Shown: piece after piece, positions 1-8,269 of the stretch
Layout: every line of letters begins with the position of its first letter
How positions within the stretch are numbered: the first letter of the stretch is position 1
NCBI GenBank assembly: GCA_022844565.1
Contig: JALHLK010000003.1
Span: 186,001-250,000, forward strand
Length of the DNA: 64,000 nt
Reading direction: 5' to 3'
Source: Saprospiraceae bacterium
Lineage (GTDB): Bacteria; Bacteroidota; Bacteroidia; Chitinophagales; Saprospiraceae
Notes under the pieces: generated by a model
Databases searched by the model: none
What the model was told of the DNA's origin: nothing
Seen by the model: the letters and a program-made list of their open reading frames with translations, nothing else
Position numbers and translations under genes: made by a program

Positions 1-1155
1 TGGAAGTATAAAGGTGTAAAAAGTCAAAATAACGTTTTTGATAGCTGGCTTGACAATGTCAGGACGATGTTAGAAGAACAAGACACCAATGCTTTAGAAT
101 TTGTGAGTGACTTTAAAAATAGCTTCTTTAGCGAAGGAGTCTATGTATACACGCCCAAGGGTGAAATGAGAATCTTGCCTCAAGGTTCCACAGCATTAGA
201 TTTTGCATTTGAGATTCATACAGATGTAGGGATGAGGGCTTATGCTATAAAAATAAATGGTAAGCCAGTACATATGAGTTCTCTACTTAAAAATGGGGAC
301 CAAGTACATGTCACTACGAAGACCAGTCAAAGACCTCAAAAAGAATGGCTTAATAACGTTGTAACAGGAAAGGCGAAAGCCAAAATTAGAAGTTCACTTA
401 GAGATGATTTAAGAGCCGATGCCGATTTAGGTAAAGAAGTTTTAGAGAGGAAATTTAAATCTATGAGAATTGGTTTTGAAGACAATGTAGATTTCTTGGT
501 AAGAAGTTATGGATATCAATCCCGATTAGAGTTTTTCTATGGTTTGTATAACAATGAGTTTAACCTAGATTTAAAGTCGTTTGACTTAGAAAATGGCTTA
601 TTAATTCCTAAAAAAGTAGATATACCCAAAGAAGTTGAATCTACAAAACAGGTAGACCAAAAACGTGCCCGTAAAAAAGTAGAAAATAAGTCAAAAATAC
701 TGGTAAATGGGGAATCAGCAGATATGTATGAGTTTAAATTTGCTACCTGTTGTAACCCTGTGCAAGGTGATCCTATTTTTGGATACTTGACCTCGACCAA
801 TGAATTAAAAATTCATAGATACAATTGTCCGAACGCTTCATTGATGTTGTCTCATTATGGATACAGAGTTTTAAAAACTGAATGGGATACTCTTTCTGAC
901 GAAAGTTTTGTTACTAATCTAAAAATTACAGGAGTTGACACTGGAAAAGGTGTTATTCAGATGCTGACCAATACGATTTCTACAGAGCTTGATATCAATA
1001 TTAAAGGCTTAAATATTCAGGGCAAAGAGGGATATTATGAAGGATTTGTCACTATATTTGTCAAAAATAAAGATCAGCTAAACCAAGCTTTGAAAAGAAT
1101 TAATCAATTGGATGGCGTTAGAACGGTCGAAAGATCTGAAATAGAAGAAAATTAA
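1..1155 (+). CDS. RelA/SpoT-type (p)ppGpp synthetase/hydrolase, C-terminal part (5' truncated by window)
   Basis: This is the regulatory half of a long RelA/SpoT-family alarmone enzyme. The frame is open from base 1 (WKYKGVKSQ...), so the first ATG at 67 is internal and the HD hydrolase and synthetase domains lie upstream of the window. What remains is a TGS domain (GVYVYTPKGEMRILPQGSTA), a helical linker, a Cys/His zinc-finger-like segment (FATCCNPVQGD, then HRYNCPNA) and a C-terminal ACT domain (LKITGVDTGKGVIQMLTN). TGS and ACT domains couple these enzymes to the ribosome and starvation signals. The Fur-family gene follows after 9 bp and may be cotranscribed. Whether the enzyme synthesises, hydrolyses or does both cannot be judged from this part. 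Confidence 0.93.
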   Translation, partial: WKYKGVKSQNNVFDSWLDNVRTMLEEQDTNALEFVSDFKNSFFSEGVYVYTPKGEMRILPQGSTALDFAFEIHTDVGMRAYAIKINGKPVHMSSLLKNGDQVHVTTKTSQRPQKEWLNNVVTGKAKAKIRSSLRDDLRADADLGKEVLERKFKSMRIGFEDNVDFLVRSYGYQSRLEFFYGLYNNEFNLDLKSFDLENGLLIPKKVDIPKEVESTKQVDQKRARKKVENKSKILVNGESADMYEFKFATCCNPVQGDPIFGYLTSTNELKIHRYNCPNASLMLSHYGYRVLKTEWDTLSDESFVTNLKITGVDTGKGVIQMLTNTISTELDINIKGLNIQGKEGYYEGFVTIFVKNKDQLNQALKRINQLDGVRTVERSEIEEN

Positions 1156-1164
1156 AAATGTAAA

Positions 1165-1644
1165 ATGGCTTTCATAGTAGAGGACAAATTAAAAGAGCTT
1201 ATCGTACAGGTAAAAAAAATATTTTCAATTCATCTTGAGAAAAATAGTTATCGTAAAACCCCAGAAAGATATTCTATTTTGGAAGAAATTTACAAGAAAA
1301 ATGATCACTTTGATGCAGAAGGATTATACATCCATATGAAAAACCAAAACTATCGGGTCTCAAGGGCAACTGTCTACAATACTTTAGAGTTACTCGTAAA
1401 CTGTGATCTTGTAACCAAACATCAATTCGGAAAAAACCTAGCTCAATATGAAAAGTCTTATGGATTTAGACAGCATGATCATTTGATCTGCATAGACTGT
1501 GGAGATGTCCTTGAGTTTTGCGACCCTAGAGTCCAACAAATCAAGAATATGATGGGTGATATTTTATCTTTTGAGGTTACTCACCACTCACTCAATTTGT
1601 ATGGTAAATGTAAGAGGGTTGCTTGTGAAGGAACAAAGAGATAA
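1165..1644 (+). CDS. Fur-family transcriptional regulator
   Basis: A 159-residue metalloregulator of the Fur/PerR/Zur superfamily. The N-terminal winged helix contains the family's recognition helix region (YRVSRATVYNTLELL). The dimerisation half has the metal-site text HDHLICIDCGD and a second cysteine pair near the C-terminus (GKCKRVACEG), which would form the structural Cys4 zinc site. The N-terminus (MAFIVEDKLKELIVQVKKIF) is slightly longer than in compact Fur proteins. It starts 9 bp after the RelA/SpoT gene and is probably in the same transcript. The metal or peroxide specificity cannot be assigned from sequence alone. Confidence 0.9.
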   Translation: MAFIVEDKLKELIVQVKKIFSIHLEKNSYRKTPERYSILEEIYKKNDHFDAEGLYIHMKNQNYRVSRATVYNTLELLVNCDLVTKHQFGKNLAQYEKSYGFRQHDHLICIDCGDVLEFCDPRVQQIKNMMGDILSFEVTHHSLNLYGKCKRVACEGTKR

Positions 1645-1654
1645 ATAGGTTACA

Positions 1655-3490
1655 TTAATTTTCAATCATAAGCGTACCATTCACAATTTTTATACTTTCG
1701 TCTATTAATTTTAGTTTAAGGTGGAAGATATAGGTACCAGCCTCTATTTCATTTGAACTAATTTTGTTGAAATTAATTATACCATCTACTAGTTGATTTT
1801 CCTTCAGTAAAATATTACCAAATCTATCAAAAAGCAAAAACTCTTCTAAAGTATAGTTTTGCCCAAAAGGACCACTAAATTTAAAATTTCTATTGGCAAT
1901 TTCATTGGGATTTAGGCTGATGATATTAGAGTAGTAGATAGGAATATTTTTATCTATTTTTATGAAAATGGAGTCGATAGCAATGCATCCATTAGGATTT
2001 GTTGCTCTTATGACAACATTTTCATTGCGTAAAGGTACGATTGAATTAGCAGCATTTTGATAATCCGGTGGTGTTACTTCTGTTTTTACAATTGGATAAT
2101 TTGCAGTAGGTTTAATTGATATTTCTTCCCCTAAAAAAATCATTAAGTCAGGACCCATATCGATGTCAAATAAGATAGGGTCAGTAAGTGTAAAAGTATC
2201 ATTGACACTACAAAGATTCCTATCACTAATTTTTATATTATAATCACCAGCGGGTAATTTTTGAAAATCTTTAAAACCTTTATTAATATTATCAGCAACG
2301 GTCACTACATATGGTGTATGTCCTCCTCTTAAATTATTCACAACTATGGTGCCGCTACTTTCTTTAGCACATAATGGTTCGCTCTTCGATCTGTCAAACC
2401 CAATAATATAGTTTGGTACAGTAGTCAATTTTAGAGAAACTATGCTATCGCAGCCCAACGATGATTTGAAAACTTCTTTATAATTTCCGGAGGCATCAAT
2501 TTTTTTTGAGCCAAAAGTAAATTGGGCATTATCACATATGGTATCTTCTACGTAAAAGTTATTTTCGGGTACTTTTACAGTAAACACAGAAGAAAAGACT
2601 CTACAAAACTCGTTGTCGAGATCTTTTTCCTGATTCGCTGCAAAAAACCTATAAAAGTACTGGCCTGTAGTGTCATTTATGTGGGTGATTGATTGGTCTC
2701 TTCCTTTTTTTATTTCAGTCCAATTAACCGAGTCTTTAGAATTTTGCCACAAAACAAATGGTAAAGACGCACTCAAGTTTGGAACAATAGCTAAACCAGG
2801 ACTTTCTTTACAGACGACGGCATTACTTTTGCCATTCAATTGCAATATATTGGTTTCATTGCATGGTCTGAAGGATATGTTATCCAGAGCAAGGTCATTG
2901 CCTATACCTCCGGGAGCATTATTGCGCAAAGTGAGCTTTACACTTGATTGCCCTGCTTTCGTAGTAAAAGTAAAACCGTATTTATTCCACCGTTCATTTT
3001 GTAAAATTGCTCCTGTAGAGAAGACTACGACATCATCAATAAGAAAAGATACGTTCGGTAGACTATGGTTAATGGTTGTAATCCGAACAATATTGATCAT
3101 ATCTGCAGAAAATTCATACAATGTACTAGGACATAAACTATCTATTTTCTTTTCATAAAAAACTCCTGGTCCAAATGAAGCATTTACTACCATAATGTAC
3201 CCATTGGGATCAAATTGATCACCTACATGCATCCAAGAACCATATAAGCCAGATAATAAATTGGTATTTTTTGTGATAGAATATTCCCCATCTCTAGGTA
3301 CTTGTGTCACATAAACATATCCTGGTGCAATCTCAGGATTTTTTAACAACACGGGATCTTGTCCTTTTCCAAAATCTCCATCTTTAAATATATTTTTCCC
3401 CAAATTCCCTTGGCAAAGCTTTTGAGTTTGGCCATAACCAGTAAAAACAAGTATTATAAAAAGGCAAACAAAAAGGAAACTTTTTTTCAT
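1655..3490 (-). CDS. Secreted T9SS-type surface protein with SprB-like repeat
   Basis: A secreted protein of about 611 residues. I use the ATG at 3490 (MKKSFLFVCLFIILVFTGYGQ), which opens a typical signal peptide; the ORF-track start seven codons upstream adds only MVNVYIC. The N-terminal region has a carbohydrate-binding-like beta-sandwich look (DLALDNISFRPC). The middle contains a SprB-like repeat (SSGTIVVNNLRGGHTPYVVTV) followed by LPAGDYNIKISD. The C-terminus (EIEAGTYIFHLKLK...) resembles the sorting region of exported Bacteroidota adhesins. It is convergent with the Fur gene, 10 bp apart. Likely an adhesin or matrix protein; the ligand is unknown. Confidence 0.75.
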   Translation of the reverse strand: MKKSFLFVCLFIILVFTGYGQTQKLCQGNLGKNIFKDGDFGKGQDPVLLKNPEIAPGYVYVTQVPRDGEYSITKNTNLLSGLYGSWMHVGDQFDPNGYIMVVNASFGPGVFYEKKIDSLCPSTLYEFSADMINIVRITTINHSLPNVSFLIDDVVVFSTGAILQNERWNKYGFTFTTKAGQSSVKLTLRNNAPGGIGNDLALDNISFRPCNETNILQLNGKSNAVVCKESPGLAIVPNLSASLPFVLWQNSKDSVNWTEIKKGRDQSITHINDTTGQYFYRFFAANQEKDLDNEFCRVFSSVFTVKVPENNFYVEDTICDNAQFTFGSKKIDASGNYKEVFKSSLGCDSIVSLKLTTVPNYIIGFDRSKSEPLCAKESSGTIVVNNLRGGHTPYVVTVADNINKGFKDFQKLPAGDYNIKISDRNLCSVNDTFTLTDPILFDIDMGPDLMIFLGEEISIKPTANYPIVKTEVTPPDYQNAANSIVPLRNENVVIRATNPNGCIAIDSIFIKIDKNIPIYYSNIISLNPNEIANRNFKFSGPFGQNYTLEEFLLFDRFGNILLKENQLVDGIINFNKISSNEIEAGTYIFHLKLKLIDESIKIVNGTLMIEN

Positions 3491-3578
3491 GCAGATATAA
3501 ACATTTACCAAAAATATAACAATTTTTGACTAATTGCTTATAATGCTCCTGAATAGAGAAAATTTAAACAATTATGTT

Positions 3579-4406
3579 TTAATTAGAGTCTAAATCTAGC
3601 TTTTTTAATTCTAATATTCTTTTAATGATATGAAGCTTGTGTGTATATTTCTTTGTCTCCCTATTGTATATCCCTTCATGATCTAAATAATCAATCCTTA
3701 TCATTCCACTGGCATGTATGATCTCCTGATTGGGTAGTATGATGCCAACGTGGATGACTTTATTTTCTTCATTTACAAAAAATGCTAAATCTCCAGTCTG
3801 TGCCAACTGCACGAAATCTATGGTTTCTCCATGGGCAACCTGTTGATTTGCGTCCCTTGGCAAGGGATATCCAAAGATTTTATAAATATTCTGAGTGAAA
3901 CCACTACAGTCAATCCCAAACATAGACCTCCCACCCCAAAGATAGGGGGCGTGAAGATGTTTTAAACAAAGTTTTATCAACTGATCTTCAGTATTAATCG
4001 TATATTCTTTGGAAGTAGCCTTACCTGTGAAAGTAAGTTTGCCTTGTGGCATTAAGAATGACATACCATCATACTTAGGCAGATGTGAGCCAAACAAGAT
4101 ATTGATCATGTGTTTATGATTGCCCACTTGGCTAAAAGTATCAATTACATAAGAAATTTTATTGGTTAACTTATTGTAGTCTCCTTCTGCAATTAAGGTC
4201 AATTGCTTTGGGTCCATCCATCCTTCATACCCATCATGAGTACAACTTATTCTGACCCAGTTGTTCCTCTTACGAAGTAAAATTTTACAAGTCTCGCCAT
4301 ACAATAGCTGACTTATCATTTCGGATTTATCACTTGAATCAATTCTTATAGGTGCACAGGCTACGATGCAGATTCCAAAATCTTTATTAACTCTAGATTT
4401 ACTCAC
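3579..4406 (-). CDS. NlpC/P60 family peptidase with N-terminal SH3 domain
   Basis: A 275-residue cell-wall peptidase of the NlpC/P60 family, similar in layout to gamma-D-glutamyl-L-diamino acid endopeptidases (YkfC/DPP-VI type). Residues about 10-75 form an SH3b-like domain (YGETCKILLRKRNNWVRISC). The catalytic domain carries Cys167 in DCSGF, His219 in HVGI and His231 in IIHASG, the expected triad order. I see no signal peptide, so it probably acts on recycled muropeptides in the cytoplasm, or it is exported by an unrecognised route. A TAGATTTG promoter element lies about 20 bp upstream of the start. Confidence 0.9.
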   Translation of the reverse strand: MSKSRVNKDFGICIVACAPIRIDSSDKSEMISQLLYGETCKILLRKRNNWVRISCTHDGYEGWMDPKQLTLIAEGDYNKLTNKISYVIDTFSQVGNHKHMINILFGSHLPKYDGMSFLMPQGKLTFTGKATSKEYTINTEDQLIKLCLKHLHAPYLWGGRSMFGIDCSGFTQNIYKIFGYPLPRDANQQVAHGETIDFVQLAQTGDLAFFVNEENKVIHVGIILPNQEIIHASGMIRIDYLDHEGIYNRETKKYTHKLHIIKRILELKKLDLDSN

Positions 4407-4426
4407 TAAAATATTAAATTGTATGA

Positions 4427-4453
4427 CAAATCTAAGGTTTGTATTTGAGACAA
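4427..4453 (-). promoter_or_regulatory. Bacteroidota-type promoter for the NlpC/P60 gene
   Basis: On the minus strand TAGATTTG (4434-4427) fits the Bacteroidota -7 consensus TAnnTTTG. A TTG (4453-4451) lies 16 bp upstream, a little closer than the usual 19-21 bp. The start codon is at 4406. Confidence 0.4.
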
Positions 4454-4712
4454 GAAAATTGTAAAGGAATTAAGTTAAAAATAATGACTTTTGTTTTACG
4501 GATGACAGATATGAGTATGCAAAAAAACTTCGAAGTCGTCGTAAGCAGTTTAGGTATTTGATAAAAGCATAAAAACAGTAGCAAATACGATAAGAACCAC
4601 TTTTGGAATAAAGCATATATATACAAATATTCGACAGATAGATCATTATTACATTGGACTAATGGTCAAATTATTTAACAAGGAAGAACTCTAAAAATAT
4701 ATAACGCCTTCT

Positions 4713-4759
4713 ACTAAAAATGGATTTTGATCTTCAATAAAATGGAACCCATTTTTGAT
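4713..4759. repeat. Short inverted repeat, possible decayed palindromic element
   Basis: CTAAAAATGG on the left faces GGAACCCATTTTTGAT on the right, giving an AAAAATGG/CCATTTTT stem. The right end GGAACCCATTTT is identical to the right end of the element at 63825-63972, so this may be an internally deleted relative. It lies downstream of the fucose operon and could act as a terminator. Confidence 0.4.
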
Positions 4760-4977
4760 TTTAATGTACTATAGTATCTGAATGGTATGCCATCAACATC
4801 TATAAGTATAAAATGTACTTATTTTAGGAGCATAAAGAAATAACGTGCACATTTTGATTTGTTTTTTTGTTTTTTCTTCCTTGTAAATTTGGCAATTAGT
4901 TAATACTATTCTTCTCATTTACGCTTCGAGAACAAATAAAATTTCTTCACCGAATTTGCATACTTTAATTTCCTTAG

Positions 4978-5760
4978 TTAGATCAATGACCTATCCAAAT
5001 GGACATATCCTCCATCGACATGGATCAATTGCCCCGTAGTATGACTTGACTTATCAGAAAGTAAAAAAGCCACCATGTTTGCAATTTCTTCTGCTGTCGT
5101 CATCCGTTTTTCGAATGGAATTTTTGAAGTGATATTTGCTAAAGTTTCTTCATGATTTGATAGCGTTTTTATCCATTTATCATAAAGAGGGGTATAACAT
5201 TCTGCTACTATGACTGAATTGACGCGAATACCGTATTTTAATAGCTCTACAGCCCACTCGCGGGTCAAGGCATTGCGCCCTCCGTTAGAAGCAGCATAAG
5301 CAGATGTTCCGCCTTGCCCTGTTTCTGCTGTCTTGGACCCAATATTGACTATCGGTCCTTTTGATAATTTTAAATATGGTAAGGCATAATGTGCCATCAA
5401 ATAATAATGTACTAAGTTTTTATGTAGCGATGACATAAATGAATCATAACTGCCGTTCTCAAGGTTTACACTATCATTAACTCCAGCATTATTGACCAAC
5501 CCTTCGATGCGCCCATATTCTTTTAAAATTATTTCTACTGCATTTTTGCAGTCTTCTGGCTTTGTCAATTCTGCAACTACTGAAAAGGCATTTCCATTTT
5601 TGGTGTTGATTTTACGAACAGTCTCTAGATTGTCAGCCTCATTGCGGCCCACTATAGCTACTATAGCTTCTTCAGATGCCAATACTTCAGCAATGCCTTC
5701 ACCTATGCCTTTTGCACCACCAGTGACGATGATGACTTTGTTTTTTAAATTTAAATTCAC
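4978..5760 (-). CDS. SDR-family oxidoreductase, probable L-fucose dehydrogenase
   Basis: A 260-residue short-chain dehydrogenase, last gene of the fucose operon. The N-terminal Rossmann motif is intact (VTGGAKGIGEGIA), as are the NNAG motif (GLVNNAGVND) and the C-terminal GQLIHVDGG. The catalytic segment reads GTSAYAASNGG: the usual YxxxK has Asn (codon AAC) where Lys is expected. From the neighbours I infer oxidation of L-fucose to L-fucono-lactone. The odd residue may be normal for this subfamily or may mean altered activity. It is separated by 11 bp from the lactonase gene upstream of it in the operon. Confidence 0.75.
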   Translation of the reverse strand: MNLNLKNKVIIVTGGAKGIGEGIAEVLASEEAIVAIVGRNEADNLETVRKINTKNGNAFSVVAELTKPEDCKNAVEIILKEYGRIEGLVNNAGVNDSVNLENGSYDSFMSSLHKNLVHYYLMAHYALPYLKLSKGPIVNIGSKTAETGQGGTSAYAASNGGRNALTREWAVELLKYGIRVNSVIVAECYTPLYDKWIKTLSNHEETLANITSKIPFEKRMTTAEEIANMVAFLLSDKSSHTTGQLIHVDGGYVHLDRSLI

Positions 5761-5771
5761 AACATACGTTT

Positions 5772-6599
5772 TTATAGTTTATAAAATCTTGCAGCATTAT
5801 CACCAAAAATTTTCCCCTCTGCTGATGGAATATGCTTTAATATATAGTCTTTTACCAGGTTTAATTGTTTTTCATACCCAGCTGCCAACAGACAAACTGG
5901 CCAATCTGACCCATACATCACTCTATCTGATCCAAAGGCTTCAAATACCACATCGAGGTAAGGTGTAAAGTCATTATCTCTCCATTGATACCAATCAGCT
6001 TCAGTGATCATACCAGATATTTTGCAATGCACATTCTCATATTTTGCTATCGCTTTGATATCTTTTGCCCATTGTTTGATCAAGCCTTTTTTAATAAATG
6101 GTTTTGCCATATGGTCTATCACAAATGCTTGGCTATTGAGTTGTTTTAACATGGATCGCACAGCATTAAGTTGTCGTGGAAATACTAAAATATCATAAGT
6201 AAGCCCCCTTTTACCTAATAATCGCACTCCATCAATAAAACGCCTTTCTAACATAAATTCGGATTTTTCGCTTTGAAGAATATGTCTAAAACCTTTTAAT
6301 TTTGGGTACAAACTAAAAAAATCTAGCCGATCTTCCAATTGATCATTACCTATATCAATCCACCCCACAACTCCTTTGATAAAATCAAATTTTTCAGCCA
6401 AACCAAGCAAAAATATAGTCTCCTTTTCTGACTGATCAGCTTGTACAGCTATACAGCCATTTATTTCATTTTTTATTAGCGTCGGTAACAAGTCTGCAGG
6501 CATAAAGTCTCGTCTGATGACAGACATACTTTGTTCTTCGATCCAAACATCTCGTACTGGATCAAATTGCCAGAAGTGCTGGTGTGCATCGATTGTCAT
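5772..6599 (-). CDS. Amidohydrolase, probable L-fuconolactonase
   Basis: An amidohydrolase-2 family TIM-barrel of about 275 residues. I use the ATG at 6599 (MTIDAHQHFWQFDP), not the TTG at 6611; it overlaps the preceding FAH stop codon as ATGA, typical of translational coupling. Family signatures visible are the N-terminal HQHFW metal-site motif, VIDHMAKPF in the middle, and YGSDWPVCLLAA with the late catalytic Asp. Relatives hydrolyse sugar 1,4- or 1,5-lactones such as L-fucono-lactone and L-rhamnono-lactone. The operon context supports L-fuconolactone. Confidence 0.85.
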   Translation of the reverse strand: MTIDAHQHFWQFDPVRDVWIEEQSMSVIRRDFMPADLLPTLIKNEINGCIAVQADQSEKETIFLLGLAEKFDFIKGVVGWIDIGNDQLEDRLDFFSLYPKLKGFRHILQSEKSEFMLERRFIDGVRLLGKRGLTYDILVFPRQLNAVRSMLKQLNSQAFVIDHMAKPFIKKGLIKQWAKDIKAIAKYENVHCKISGMITEADWYQWRDNDFTPYLDVVFEAFGSDRVMYGSDWPVCLLAAGYEKQLNLVKDYILKHIPSAEGKIFGDNAARFYKL

Positions 6600-7450
6600 G
6601 ATTTTTGCCAACTTTTAGCTACTTGTCGCTGTGTACCTAAGCCATCTATACCCAACTCCACTACGTCTCCCGCTTTAAGGTATCTTGGTGGTTTTAGACC
6701 CAAACCAACTCCAAATGGCGTTCCCGTTGAGATCACATCACCAGGTAAAAGTGTCATAAATTGGCTCAAATAGGCTACTAAAAAAGGAATCTTATAAACC
6801 ATGTCATCTGTATTGGAGTCCTGTAGTACTTCGCCATTGACAGTCAACCACAATCGCAATTTATGAGGATCAAAAATTTCCTCTTTAGTAACAAGATAAG
6901 GGCCTATAGGGGCAAATGTATCGTTACTTTTACCTTTGACCCATTGCCCGGATCGTTCTAATTGGAAAGCTCGTTCGGAATAATCATTGTGCAAAACATA
7001 TCCTGCTACATAATCCATAGCCTCAGATTCATCAATATAGCTAGCCTTTTTACCAATAATTACAGCTAATTCCACCTCCCAATCTGTTTTTTCAGAGCCG
7101 CGTGGTATAATCACATTGTCATAAGGGCCACATATAGCCGTAGTGGATTTGAAAAAAATCACAGGTTCTGGCGGTACTGACATGCCTGACTCTGCCGCAT
7201 GCTTGGCATAGTTCAATCCGATGCAGACTATTTTTGAGGGACGCCCTATTGGTGCGGTGAATTTAATATGATCCGTATCTAAAGCAGATAAATTATCATT
7301 CTGAATAAGGTCATTCAATTTTTCCAACCCATCGGATTCAAAAAATAATTCGTCATAATCATTAAAATGTTCGGATACATCATAATTGATACCTTTCAAT
7401 TCAACACCACACTTGGTTTTACCGTTATCTAAAAATTTAAAAAGTTTCAT
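6596..7450 (-). CDS. Fumarylacetoacetate hydrolase family, probable 2,4-diketo-3-deoxy-L-fuconate hydrolase
   Basis: A 284-residue FAH-family protein. It has a short N-terminal domain (MKLFKFLDNGKTKCGVEL) and the catalytic FAH fold, with metal-ligand text PVIFFKS, WEVELAVIIG and a conserved end (LLPGDVISTGTPFGVGLG). In the non-phosphorylative fucose pathway this family cleaves 2,4-diketo-3-deoxy-L-fuconate to pyruvate and L-lactate. It lies between the lactonase and the second SDR. A second, different FAH-family gene is at 39202-40029. Confidence 0.85.
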   Translation of the reverse strand: MKLFKFLDNGKTKCGVELKGINYDVSEHFNDYDELFFESDGLEKLNDLIQNDNLSALDTDHIKFTAPIGRPSKIVCIGLNYAKHAAESGMSVPPEPVIFFKSTTAICGPYDNVIIPRGSEKTDWEVELAVIIGKKASYIDESEAMDYVAGYVLHNDYSERAFQLERSGQWVKGKSNDTFAPIGPYLVTKEEIFDPHKLRLWLTVNGEVLQDSNTDDMVYKIPFLVAYLSQFMTLLPGDVISTGTPFGVGLGLKPPRYLKAGDVVELGIDGLGTQRQVAKSWQKS

Positions 7451-7458
7451 TATATATT

Positions 7459-8220
7459 TTAATTGTTCAATTTTAAAAATCCACCATCAATAGGATAGTC
7501 GCATCCAGTTACGAAACTTGCTTCATCACTACACAGATAGAGTGCCAAAGCCGCTACTTCTTCAGGAGTACCCATCCGACCGATAGGTTGCGATTTGGAG
7601 AGTTTTTCAAACATTTCTGGTTTATTGTCGGGATAATTTTTATTTAAAAAGCCCTCTACAAAAGGTGTGTAGACGCGAGCTGGAGAAATCGAATTGCAGC
7701 GAATATTATAGCTTAAATAATCCTTTGCAATTGATAAAGTCAATGACAATACGGCACCCTTTGAAGTTGAATACGCAAATCTATCTGGAATACCTACCAT
7801 AGCCGCAATACTTGCCATGTTTAAAATGACGCCACCTTTATCTTTCATTAATGGAATTGCAGATTTGATAACATTAAATACTCCTTTGACGTTGGTTGCA
7901 TATACCCTGTCAAAATCTTCTTCTGTGGTGGTTTCAACAGTACCCACATGTGCGATACCTGCATTATTGACTAATATATCAAGACTGCCTATTTTTTGAA
8001 AAACAGATAAAACGGCCTTCTGATCAGTAACATTGCATTGGTAAATAGTACAATCTCCTTCAGCAGAATTAATACTATTTTTTGTTTCAAAACCCGCCTC
8101 TTTCGTCAGTTCTAGAATATGAATGATGGCTCCTTGTTTGGCAAAGAGAACTGCTATAGCTTGACCTATACCACTTCCTCCGCCTGTGATTACCGCTATT
8201 TTATTTTTAAGTGAAAACAT
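7459..8220 (-). CDS. SDR-family oxidoreductase, probable 2-keto-3-deoxy-L-fuconate dehydrogenase
   Basis: A 253-residue short-chain dehydrogenase with all classical elements: cofactor motif TGGGSGIGQAIA, NNAG (ILVNNAGIAH), catalytic Ser in NMASIAA and an intact Tyr/Lys pair in YSTSKGA. The later segment CNSISPARVYTPFVEGFL is like that of 2-keto-3-deoxy-L-fuconate/rhamnonate 4-dehydrogenases. It sits 8 bp upstream of the FAH gene, which would use its product. The other SDR of the operon (4978-5760) is only distantly similar. Confidence 0.85.
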   Translation of the reverse strand: MFSLKNKIAVITGGGSGIGQAIAVLFAKQGAIIHILELTKEAGFETKNSINSAEGDCTIYQCNVTDQKAVLSVFQKIGSLDILVNNAGIAHVGTVETTTEEDFDRVYATNVKGVFNVIKSAIPLMKDKGGVILNMASIAAMVGIPDRFAYSTSKGAVLSLTLSIAKDYLSYNIRCNSISPARVYTPFVEGFLNKNYPDNKPEMFEKLSKSQPIGRMGTPEEVAALALYLCSDEASFVTGCDYPIDGGFLKLNN

Positions 8221-8269
8221 ATTTTATACAATTGATATTACAAAATTCTACAACCTAAACATTAAAAAA

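Larger units (their letters stand above)
4407..4977. other. 571-bp intergenic stretch without a convincing gene
   Basis: Very AT-rich. The 64-aa ORF at 4432-4626 (minus) has no recognisable family, and I treat it as chance. The stretch contains the 3' flank of the fucose operon, the promoter of the NlpC/P60 gene, and at 4713-4759 a short inverted repeat whose right end resembles the end of the palindromic element at 63825-63972. Confidence 0.5.

Noticed and set aside
2670-3158. 162-aa plus-strand ORF
   Set aside because: Antisense shadow of the T9SS surface protein gene; no domain and no start signal.
4432-4626. 64-aa ORF on the minus strand upstream of the NlpC/P60 gene
   Set aside because: Low-complexity hydrophobic translation with no recognisable family, and it covers the promoter of the NlpC/P60 gene.
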